Of a stretch of DNA of 21,513 nucleotides, positions 1 to 7,548 are shown in pieces. The position numbers and the translations under genes were made by a program. The stretch is from Flavobacteriales bacterium UBA1694 (GTDB taxonomy: Bacteria; Bacteroidota; Bacteroidia; Flavobacteriales; Weeksellaceae): positions 5,935 to 27,447 of the forward strand of contig DCJS01000047.1 in the NCBI GenBank assembly GCA_002319955.1. The letters run 5' to 3'. The notes under the pieces are model-generated. The model was not told the DNA's origin. It did no database searches and was given only the letters and a program-made list of their open reading frames with translations. Numbering within the stretch: the first letter of the stretch is position 1; the number at the start of each line of letters is the position of its first letter.

Positions 1-3000
1 CAGGTCCTGGTGGGCCATAACTTAGAATTTGATTTAGGTGTTCTAGGCTCTGAGTTTTTTCGAAAAACACTTGCTTTTGAGACTCAGGCTAAAAAGATAG
101 CCGATACCATGCATTTAGGCACGGAGTTTTGTAAACTCACCTGGGGCCGCTCGGGGTACAAACCGCCAAGATTATCAGAGCTTTATCAGAAGCTATTTGC
201 ACAGGATTTTGATTCGGCGCATAATGCCGCGGCCGATGTGAATGCCACGGCCCGGGCGTTCTTTGAACTCCACCGTTTACAGGCTGTTCCTCTCGAGGTT
301 ATTGGAAGTAGCTCGCAGGAATTCCAGGCCTTTAAAGCCTCTAACCCGACCCAAATCCAATCGTTTGATATTGTCGTTCGCAAACAGGCGCTAAGTAGTG
401 CTGGGCGAACAAAGAAAACGAATGCGCGAGGCGAAGTAAAACTCGGCTCCTATTTTAATTTTCATAACCACAGTATCTACTCATCGCTTCAGGCCTCGAG
501 CAGTATTTCGGATCTTATCGATCAAGCATTCGAAAATGACTACCCGGCTGTCGGTCTTGTCGATCTAGGCAATATGATGGGCGCCTTTAAATTTAATGCC
601 GAGCTCTCTTCTCGAAACGCGGCCTTAGAAAAAGACTATAAGGCCTACATGGAGCGAAAAGAGCAGGCCGAGCTTAATGGAGAGGCCTTTACTGAAACCC
701 CTCCCAAAAACCCCGTAATCGGAATCATTGGGTGTGAATTTTACCTTTCTGATCGGCCGGAGCAAAAGCAGTTTACCAAAGACGATCCAGACCGCCGCTC
801 CCGCGTGGTTCTACTTGCCAAAAATTTAAACGGCTATAAAAATCTCGCAAAACTCTCTTCCTTAGGGTATGTGAACGGGTTTTATTTTGGCGTGCCCCGG
901 ATCTCAAAAGATCTTGTAAAAACGTACAGTCAGGACCTAATTGCCCTGTCGGGTGGGCTTCAAGGGGATATTCCTCAAACCATTTTAGAATACGGAACAC
1001 AGAAAGGCGAAGAGTTGACCCTGTGGTGGAAAGAGACCTTTGGTCAGGACTTCTACCTCCAAATTCAAAGCCATGGCGTGCAGGAGGAAACCCACGTGAA
1101 TGAGATCTTGGTTGAATTTGCTGAGAAACACCAAATCGCTCTTTTAGCCCAGAACGAAACCTATTACACCGAGTCGTCCGATGCTCAGATTCAAGAAATA
1201 TTGAGTTGCATTAAAGACGGAGAAAAGTTAAGCACCGAGGTAGGTCGAGGATTCGGAAAGCGAAAAGCCCTTCCCTCAAAGCACTACCATATGCAGAATC
1301 AAGACGAGCTAAAGCGCTCGTTTGGATCTTACCCTCAGGCATTTGAGGCCTATGAAGGCCTTTTAGGGAAGTTTGAGCCCTACAGTTTAAAGCGTGATGT
1401 GCTTCTACCAGAATTTGCCATACCAGAGCAATTTCGCGATTCTCTTGATCAGCAGGACGGGGGCAAGCGGGGAGAAAATGCGTATTTAAGACATTTAACT
1501 TTTGAAGGCGCCAAAAAGCGCTACGATATAATTACGCCAGAAATTCAGGAACGCCTGGACTTTGAGCTCGAAGTCATTGCAAATACGGGGTATCCAGGGT
1601 ACTTCTTAATTGTGCAGGATTTTTGTAACGAAGCGCGAAATATGGGCGTTTGGGTCGGTCCAGGCCGAGGCTCTGCGGCCGGTTCTGCCGTCGCCTACTG
1701 CACAGGAATTACCAACGTGGATCCCATTAAGTACGATTTACTATTTGAGCGTTTCTTAAATCCTGAACGGATCTCGATGCCCGATATTGACATCGATTTT
1801 GATGACCAGGGCCGAGACCGTATTATAAAGTGGGTGATCGAAAAGTACGGAAAGACCAACGTGGCTCAAATTATTACCTACTCAGTTTTAGGTGGAAAAT
1901 CTGCTATAAAAGATGCGGGACGGGTTTTAGAACTTTCCATAGGGGAGACCAACGAGCTGGCTAAATTAATTCCCCCGTCTCCGGGCATGAATTTTAAAAA
2001 GGCCTTTGCGAAGTACGATAAACTTCCTTCAGAGGATCAAATGCTTGTCGATGAGATGAAGCGGATTTTAGCCGATCCAAAGGATCCGCGCCATGCGGTA
2101 CTTTCCGCAGCTCAAAAGCTTGAAGGCGCCATCCGAAATACCGGAATTCACGCCTGCGGTGTGATTATTACCCCGGAAGATATCTCGAATTTAGTGCCGA
2201 TTTCAATTGCGGCGAAAGATTCTGAAATTTTGGTCTCGCAGTTTGATAACTCGGTGGCCGAGTACGCCGGTCTACTTAAGATGGACTTTTTAGGTCTTCG
2301 GACCCTGACCATATTGAGAGATGCGATTCGCTTAATTGAGAAAAACCACGGAATTGCCATAGCGATTGATTCCATTCCTCTAGACGATACCAAAACCTAT
2401 GAGCTCTTTCAAAGAGGCCATACGGTTGGGATTTTCCAATACGAGAGTCCGGGGATGCAAAAGTACATGCGTGAATTAAAGCCTACGGTTTTTGCCGATT
2501 TAATTGCCATGAATGCGCTCTACCGCCCGGGACCAATCAAATACATACCAAGTTTCATTAACCGAAAACACGGGGAAGAAGAGATCGTGTACGACCTTCC
2601 AGAGGCAGAGGAGTATTTGAAAGAAACCTACGGAATTACCGTCTACCAAGAGCAGGTCATGCTTCTTTCCCAGAAGTTAGCAGGCTTTACAAAAGGGGAG
2701 GCTGATACGCTAAGAAAAGCGATGGGTAAAAAACTTAAAAGTGTGCTTGATGAGCTTTACCCGAAATTCATGCAAGGGGGAATGGAAAAAGGACACGATG
2801 AGGCGAGCCTCAATAAAATATGGAAAGACTGGGAGGCCTTCGCTGAATACGCCTTTAATAAGTCACACTCTACATGTTATGCCTTAATTGCCTACCAAAC
2901 GGCCTATCTAAAGGCAAATTATCCAGCGGAGTATATGGCCAGTGTGATGACCCATAACTTAAATAACACCAAGCAGATTACCCTCTTTATGGAAGACTGC

Positions 3001-4353
3001 CGCAGCATTGGCGTGGATGTTTTAGGACCGGATGTGAATGAATCCCATTACGAATTCGCCGTGAATGAAAGAGGTCAAATTCGCTTTGGCCTTGGGGCCA
3101 TCAAAGGCATTGGCGAGGGGCCTAGTGAGGCTATCGTTGAGGCCAGAGAAGCGGGTCAGTTTAAAACGGTCTATGATTTTTTAGAGCGCATTCCTTCGCG
3201 AGAGATGAACAAGCGCGTGGCAGAAAGTTTAGTGGTGGCCGGGGCTTTTGATGAACTCGATTCCTACCACCGTGCGCAGTATTTTGAAACCGATACCATG
3301 GGTCGAACGACCCTTGAGCGACTGCTTCGCTACGGCCAAAGTTTCCAAGAAGGGAAAAACGAGATGGAGCACTCGCTGTTTGCTGATTTTGCAGACGAAG
3401 TAAAAATTGAAACCCCAAAGATTCTCCCGGCTCCTGAGTGGCAAAGTATGCACAAATTAAATAAAGAAAAGGAGATTATTGGGTTTTACCTCTCGTCGCA
3501 TCCGCTCGATGAATTTCGTCACCAATTTGATTTCCTGCAAGGTCAGCTCTCAAAACAGGCGGTTCTCGAGGAGCAAACTGAGCAGTTGAAAGACGTCGCG
3601 GCACTGGCCCCGACAATGGAGTCGGATCCTGAGGTGACCCTAGATGAAGCCCTAGAGCTAGAATTAGAAGCTGAGGATTTAGATTCTCTAGTGGGGCTCG
3701 AACACACCCTTGTCCAACCCAAGGGTCCCCTTGCTTTTTTGAATTTGGATGAGATTGACACCTTTAGAGATCAGCAGTACGGCCCCGAGCAGATACGACT
3801 TTACGAAGAAATTAAAGATTATAAGGAGAAGCAGCGCTTTCGGGCGAATGCCAAAGAGTATACCGTTTCAGGTCTTATTACGGAGTATACGGTGCGCGAC
3901 GCTCGAAACAGTGGGGAGAAAATCGCTTTCTTAACCCTGGAAGACTATAGTGGAAGCTATTCGTTCCGTCTTGGAGATCGGGATTACCTTCGTCTAAGGG
4001 AACGGCTCGATTTGCAGCGCTTTGTGATTTTAAAAATAAAGTACGCCATTTCCAAGGATTCTCGGGTATTTGTGAACGTCTCAGAAGTTTACGATTTAAG
4101 CGAGGCCTTCGAAAAATTTGCGAGAAGCCTTTCCCTTGTTCTTGATGTGAAACGTTTTAAAAAGCAAGATTTAGAGTTCTTTAAAACTGTCTTTTCGAAG
4201 TTTCCGGGCGAGCAAAAACTAAATTTTTATTTAAAGGATTCCCAAGACCAATCGCATTTAGAAGTTTCAGCCCTAAAAGGCCAGCTCGAGGTGAACTCGG
4301 ATCTAATTAACAGCCTAAAGGCTGAAAACCGGTATGAAATTTACCTAAATTAG
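1..4353 (+). CDS. dnaE: DNA polymerase III alpha subunit with fused 3'-5' exonuclease (5' partial)
   Basis: This is the replicative polymerase catalytic subunit; the window opens inside the gene, and codons in frame from base 1 (QVLVGHNLEFD) show that the GTG at 10 is not the true start. Counting from that GTG: an N-terminal DnaQ/DEDDh exonuclease domain keeps motif Exo II (GHNLEFD, residues 2-8) and Exo III (HNAAAD, 71-76). A PHP domain starts near 147 with HNH (152-154), but its second metal motif reads VDLGNM instead of the usual TDHGNM. The polymerase core has PGRGSAAGS, the catalytic PDIDIDF (Asp592/594/596 region) and KMDFLGL (Asp759). EHSLF at 1120-1124 resembles the beta-clamp binding pentapeptide, an acidic linker fills about 1180-1250, and an OB-fold covers about 1281-1365. 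Exonuclease-DnaE fusions are, to my knowledge, usual in Flavobacteriia. The first part of the exonuclease domain (Exo I) lies upstream of the window. Confidence 0.97.
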   Translation, partial: QVLVGHNLEFDLGVLGSEFFRKTLAFETQAKKIADTMHLGTEFCKLTWGRSGYKPPRLSELYQKLFAQDFDSAHNAAADVNATARAFFELHRLQAVPLEVIGSSSQEFQAFKASNPTQIQSFDIVVRKQALSSAGRTKKTNARGEVKLGSYFNFHNHSIYSSLQASSSISDLIDQAFENDYPAVGLVDLGNMMGAFKFNAELSSRNAALEKDYKAYMERKEQAELNGEAFTETPPKNPVIGIIGCEFYLSDRPEQKQFTKDDPDRRSRVVLLAKNLNGYKNLAKLSSLGYVNGFYFGVPRISKDLVKTYSQDLIALSGGLQGDIPQTILEYGTQKGEELTLWWKETFGQDFYLQIQSHGVQEETHVNEILVEFAEKHQIALLAQNETYYTESSDAQIQEILSCIKDGEKLSTEVGRGFGKRKALPSKHYHMQNQDELKRSFGSYPQAFEAYEGLLGKFEPYSLKRDVLLPEFAIPEQFRDSLDQQDGGKRGENAYLRHLTFEGAKKRYDIITPEIQERLDFELEVIANTGYPGYFLIVQDFCNEARNMGVWVGPGRGSAAGSAVAYCTGITNVDPIKYDLLFERFLNPERISMPDIDIDFDDQGRDRIIKWVIEKYGKTNVAQIITYSVLGGKSAIKDAGRVLELSIGETNELAKLIPPSPGMNFKKAFAKYDKLPSEDQMLVDEMKRILADPKDPRHAVLSAAQKLEGAIRNTGIHACGVIITPEDISNLVPISIAAKDSEILVSQFDNSVAEYAGLLKMDFLGLRTLTILRDAIRLIEKNHGIAIAIDSIPLDDTKTYELFQRGHTVGIFQYESPGMQKYMRELKPTVFADLIAMNALYRPGPIKYIPSFINRKHGEEEIVYDLPEAEEYLKETYGITVYQEQVMLLSQKLAGFTKGEADTLRKAMGKKLKSVLDELYPKFMQGGMEKGHDEASLNKIWKDWEAFAEYAFNKSHSTCYALIAYQTAYLKANYPAEYMASVMTHNLNNTKQITLFMEDCRSIGVDVLGPDVNESHYEFAVNERGQIRFGLGAIKGIGEGPSEAIVEAREAGQFKTVYDFLERIPSREMNKRVAESLVVAGAFDELDSYHRAQYFETDTMGRTTLERLLRYGQSFQEGKNEMEHSLFADFADEVKIETPKILPAPEWQSMHKLNKEKEIIGFYLSSHPLDEFRHQFDFLQGQLSKQAVLEEQTEQLKDVAALAPTMESDPEVTLDEALELELEAEDLDSLVGLEHTLVQPKGPLAFLNLDEIDTFRDQQYGPEQIRLYEEIKDYKEKQRFRANAKEYTVSGLITEYTVRDARNSGEKIAFLTLEDYSGSYSFRLGDRDYLRLRERLDLQRFVILKIKYAISKDSRVFVNVSEVYDLSEAFEKFARSLSLVLDVKRFKKQDLEFFKTVFSKFPGEQKLNFYLKDSQDQSHLEVSALKGQLEVNSDLINSLKAENRYEIYLN

Positions 4354-4377
4354 AGTGTAATGTCACTCTTAATTCAG

Positions 4378-4413
4378 CACCTCATTCAATTGGATGAGGT
4401 GTTTTTTCTTTTT
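4378..4413 (+). terminator. Rho-independent terminator of dnaE
   Basis: An 8-bp perfect stem (CACCTCAT / ATGAGGTG) with an 8-nt loop is followed by a T-rich tract (six T, C, five T). It lies 24 bases after the dnaE stop. A weaker hairpin (AGAGTG / CACTCT) at 4352-4369 overlaps the stop codon and has no T-tract. Confidence 0.9.
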
Positions 4414-4467
4414 AAATGCCCCAAGAATAAGGGTTTAGAAAGCAAAAAAAAATAATTTAAAAAACTA

Positions 4468-4494
4468 GGAAACTTTTTTGGTTTATAAGTTTCC
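4468..4494. promoter_or_regulatory. Candidate TetR operator, perfect 8-bp inverted repeat
   Basis: GGAAACTT (4468-4475) and AAGTTTCC (4487-4494) are perfect inverted repeats with an 11-base spacer, about 19 bp centre to centre. The repeat covers the -33 element of the promoter ahead of the tetR-like gene and ends 31 bases before its ATG. A bound dimer would block RNA polymerase, the usual autorepression arrangement of TetR-family efflux regulators. Assignment to this TetR protein is inferred from position and symmetry. Confidence 0.7.
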
Positions 4495-4509
4495 AATGCG
4501 TTACATTTG
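4478..4509 (+). promoter_or_regulatory. Bacteroidota-type -33/-7 promoter of the efflux operon
   Basis: TTG at 4478-4480, a 21-base spacer, then TACATTTG at 4502-4509 match the Bacteroidota sigma-factor consensus (TTG, about 19-21 bases, TAnnTTTG). Transcription would begin near 4515, about 10 bases before the ATG at 4526. That placement excludes the upstream in-frame TTG (4478) and ATG (4496) as translation starts. Confidence 0.75.
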
Positions 4510-4525
4510 CACCGTGAAAGTACCA

Positions 4526-5125
4526 ATGGAACAAGCCCAAGAATTTTTACAAAAAGCCACACAGCTTTTTGTAGATAATGGCGCCAAGTCCTTGACGATG
4601 GATGAGCTCGCCAAAGAGTTTGGGATCTCAAAGAAAACCCTTTATCAACTTTACAAAAACAAAGAAGCCCTTTTGGACGAGGTTCTCAATTACCGTCTTC
4701 AGATGGTGATTGAAAAAATGGAACGCCTGGACGAGACGGTGGAGAATGCCGTGGAGCGCATGTTTTGCAGCGATGAAGAGATTGACCGCGCGATCAGGTC
4801 CAATGACAGCATGCTGATTCGCCAATTGGTGCGGTATTATCCAACTATATTTTATTCGCACATGGCGCGTTTTGGAGAGAAATTTGCCAAAGTTTTGATT
4901 CGAAATGTCCACCGTGGAAGAGCTCAAGGCCTTTACCGAGAGGATTTTGATGAAAAGATGTACGCGAAACTCTTTCTGCAACTGGTGATGTCTTACGATA
5001 CCTCGCCTTTTTTTGATGAACAGGAAAAAGAACGCGTGGACTTTATTGAGCAAGTTCTACACATGTATATGCATTCCATAGCGACCCCTGAGGGAAAGGA
5101 ACAAATCGAAAAATTAAACAAATAA
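4526..5125 (+). CDS. TetR/AcrR-family transcriptional regulator
   Basis: This is a 199-residue DNA-binding repressor, first gene of the efflux operon. The N-terminal part shows the TetR helix-turn-helix pattern (AxxLFxxxGxxSLTMDELAKEFGISKKTLYxLYKNKEALL) in about the first 60 residues. The rest is a helical, variable ligand-binding and dimerisation domain. The start at 4526 is chosen because the predicted promoter ends at 4509, leaving only a short leader; the frame is open to a TTG at 4478, which lies inside the promoter. The stop is 5 bases ahead of the TolC-like gene, so the four genes should be one transcript. The inverted repeat at 4468-4494 is the natural candidate for its binding site. 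The inducing ligand cannot be told. Confidence 0.93.
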   Translation: MEQAQEFLQKATQLFVDNGAKSLTMDELAKEFGISKKTLYQLYKNKEALLDEVLNYRLQMVIEKMERLDETVENAVERMFCSDEEIDRAIRSNDSMLIRQLVRYYPTIFYSHMARFGEKFAKVLIRNVHRGRAQGLYREDFDEKMYAKLFLQLVMSYDTSPFFDEQEKERVDFIEQVLHMYMHSIATPEGKEQIEKLNK

Positions 5126-5130
5126 AACCG

Positions 5131-6462
5131 ATGAATAAACTATTAATGGCAATAGCCTTTGTAGGAAGTACGATCGCTTTTGGTCAACAGACCAAAGTGC
5201 TCACCCTTCCACAGGCTATAAACTACGCGCTTGAAAACAAGGCTGAGGCTGAGAAAGCGCGACTGGATGTCCTTAAAGGGCAGGCTCAGATTAGCCAGGT
5301 GAAAGCCAGTGCGTATCCCCACCTGAGCTTTAACAGTTCAACCTCTTACAATCCCCTGCTTCAAGAGACCGTATTACCGGGAGAAATGTTTGGGGCCCCT
5401 GGGCAACAGGTGAAAGTGGCTTTTGGTCAGAAATGGAGCTCAAGCAATATGTTACAGCTGAGTCAAGTCTTATTCAACCAATCGGTTTTTACAGGACTTA
5501 AAGCGGCAAAAACCACCACCGAATTCTACCAAATTAATGCAGAGCTTACAGAGGAACAAATCATTGAAAAAGTCGCTACAGCGTACTTTCAGGTGTATCA
5601 AGCAGAGGAAATGCTTCTTAATGCCAAGAATAATTTAGAAATTACGAGTCAGACGATTAAAATTATTAAAGGACTTTATGATGCGGGACTTGCAAGAAAG
5701 ATTGATTACGACCGCGTCGTGGTTTCTCATAATAACGTGAATGCAGGCGTCCAACAACTCGAAAACAGTGTGGATCTATCTGAAAATGCATTGAAATTTA
5801 TGATTGGAATGCCGATGGAAAACGAAATAACCCTTCCTGAAGGTAGTTTTGAGCCCGGCACGCTTGACCTGAGTGACTATAATGTGGCGCAGCGCACTGA
5901 AGTAAAATTAATGAACAAGCAACTAGAGCTTTTAGAATGGCAGAAGAAGGCCTCTGAAGCGGAGTATTATCCAACCGTTAGCCTTAGCGCGAACTATGGC
6001 TTTTTAGGCCAGGGAGAGAAGATGCCATGGTGGAATGGGCAGAAGCAAGGGGTTTTTTGGTCCGATATGGCTTCTGTAGGGCTTAACATTCAGGTGCCCA
6101 TTTTCAATGGATTTGCCACCAAATCAAAAGTGCAACTCAATAAAATCGATATCGAAAAAGCACAGGCGGATTTAAAGGAAACGAAACTCGGTCTAGATTT
6201 AGCGCATTCGAACGCTTTAAATACACTTGAAAATAATTTAACCGTAATCCAGTCACAGGAAGAAAACGTCACCCTGGCCATGCAAGTGCTCTCAAACACA
6301 CGAAGTAACTACCAATACGGTCTGGCTACTTTGAACGATATTTTGGATGCCGAACGCGATCTAGCGGATGCCAAAGACCATTTAACTCAAGCAAAATTAA
6401 ATTATAAACTAGCGGAAATCAACCTATTGAAATCCCAAGGGAAACTAAGAACTTTAAATTAG
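5131..6462 (+). CDS. TolC-family outer membrane efflux protein
   Basis: This is the outer-membrane channel of a tripartite efflux system, 443 residues. A signal peptide (MNKLLMAIAFVGSTIAFG, cleavage likely before QQ at 19) is followed by two outer-membrane-efflux repeats. Their helical, Ala/Gln/Asn-rich segments include TATAYFQV-like and LANILDAERDL-like patterns (here VATAYFQVYQAEE and LNDILDAERDLADAK). Length fits the 420-480 typical of Bacteroidota TolC homologues. It sits 5 bases after the regulator and 9 bases before the adaptor gene, so it almost certainly partners the downstream adaptor and RND pump. Confidence 0.94.
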   Translation: MNKLLMAIAFVGSTIAFGQQTKVLTLPQAINYALENKAEAEKARLDVLKGQAQISQVKASAYPHLSFNSSTSYNPLLQETVLPGEMFGAPGQQVKVAFGQKWSSSNMLQLSQVLFNQSVFTGLKAAKTTTEFYQINAELTEEQIIEKVATAYFQVYQAEEMLLNAKNNLEITSQTIKIIKGLYDAGLARKIDYDRVVVSHNNVNAGVQQLENSVDLSENALKFMIGMPMENEITLPEGSFEPGTLDLSDYNVAQRTEVKLMNKQLELLEWQKKASEAEYYPTVSLSANYGFLGQGEKMPWWNGQKQGVFWSDMASVGLNIQVPIFNGFATKSKVQLNKIDIEKAQADLKETKLGLDLAHSNALNTLENNLTVIQSQEENVTLAMQVLSNTRSNYQYGLATLNDILDAERDLADAKDHLTQAKLNYKLAEINLLKSQGKLRTLN

Positions 6463-6471
6463 GAATCAATC

Positions 6472-7527
6472 ATGAAAAAAAGAACCATTATAACCGTTGT
6501 TTCCCTTTTGGTAATTGGAGCAATCGTGTTTTTTATTTTACAGAACAATAAAAAGAAAAACGAAGCTGAAGTGGCCGTTGTGGCTCAAAAGAACAGCGAC
6601 ATCGCGGTAAGAACCACGCAGGTGAAAGCCTTAGAGTTGAGCGGTGATTTTGCCGTAAACGGAAATTTTGTCGCAAACCGTCAGGTGCAAATATCCTCAG
6701 AGATGAGTGGCCAACTCGCAGCCCTTTATGTAAAAGAAGGGAGCTATGTGAAAGCCGGACAATCCATTGGACGTCTTGTAGGCGATAAAGTAAGTGTAAA
6801 CGTAAGTAATGCCAAAGCAAACCTTGCAAACGCGCAGCAGGCTTTAAGCCGCTATGAGCAGGCGTATCAAACAGGCGGGGTGACGGCCTTACAATTAGAC
6901 CAAGCGCGCCTTCAAGTGACCAATGCCCGCGCTCAGGTGCAAAGTGCAAGCCTTGTTTCAGGCGATACCAACATCGTGTCTAAAATTAGCGGAATTGTAA
7001 ATCAAAAATTTGTCGAAGTGGGAACGGTGTTAAGTCCAGGAAATCCCATTGTGGAAATCGTTGATATTTCTTCGGTAAAGCTTCGTGTTGAGGTGGATCA
7101 ATCGCTTCTAGGTTCGTTAAAAGTAGGCGATTTAATCAAGGTGCATCCGGATGTCGTTAGCGATACTTTGGAGGGACGCATTACGTTTATTGCCCCAGCG
7201 GCTTCTGGCGCTCTAAAATTCCCCGTTGAAATCTCCGTGCAGAATTCGTTCAATAAATTAAAAGCAGGCATGTACGGTACAGCGCTCTTTAACCGAGCGA
7301 CTCAAGGTAAGTCTCTAACCATACCTAGATCTGCTTTTGTAGGCTCTGTTAGTGATAACACCGTGTTTGTTGTGAAAGAGGGCTTCGCCTACTTGACCAA
7401 AATTCAAACGGGAGCAAACCTTGGGGACTTGGTTGAAGTGGTCAGTGGCTTAAAAGAAGGCGACGTGGTGGTTAGTTCAGGTCAGATCAACTTAACTGAC
7501 AAGTCTAAAGTGCGTCAACTTAAATAA
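6472..7527 (+). CDS. RND efflux periplasmic adaptor (membrane fusion protein, AcrA/HlyD-like)
   Basis: This 351-residue adaptor links the inner-membrane pump to the TolC channel. An N-terminal hydrophobic anchor (about residues 4-23) has no lipobox cysteine, so it is probably held by an uncleaved membrane helix rather than a lipid. The biotinyl-lipoyl half-domain contains SGQLAALYVKEGSYVKAGQ (about 80-99). A short helical hairpin follows (QQALSRYEQAYQTGGVT...QLDQARLQV), then the second lipoyl half (SGIVNQKFVEVGTVLSPG) and beta-barrel and membrane-proximal domains ending in LKEGDVVVSSGQ. It is 9 bases after the TolC-like gene and 21 before the pump. The hairpin is short, as in many Bacteroidota adaptors. 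Confidence 0.94.
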   Translation: MKKRTIITVVSLLVIGAIVFFILQNNKKKNEAEVAVVAQKNSDIAVRTTQVKALELSGDFAVNGNFVANRQVQISSEMSGQLAALYVKEGSYVKAGQSIGRLVGDKVSVNVSNAKANLANAQQALSRYEQAYQTGGVTALQLDQARLQVTNARAQVQSASLVSGDTNIVSKISGIVNQKFVEVGTVLSPGNPIVEIVDISSVKLRVEVDQSLLGSLKVGDLIKVHPDVVSDTLEGRITFIAPAASGALKFPVEISVQNSFNKLKAGMYGTALFNRATQGKSLTIPRSAFVGSVSDNTVFVVKEGFAYLTKIQTGANLGDLVEVVSGLKEGDVVVSSGQINLTDKSKVRQLK

Positions 7528-7548
7528 CGATAGGATTAAATATACAAA

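Noticed and set aside
4478..4525. Upstream in-frame starts (TTG 4478, ATG 4496) for the TetR-like gene
   Set aside because: They fall within or before the predicted -33/-7 promoter, and TetR-family N-termini begin close to the helix-turn-helix, as ATG 4526 gives.
4628..5053. 141-codon open frame antisense to the TetR-like gene
   Set aside because: It is an opposite-strand shadow of a clearly conserved gene with no recognisable protein features; similar shadows inside dnaE, the adaptor and pump genes were dropped for the same reason.
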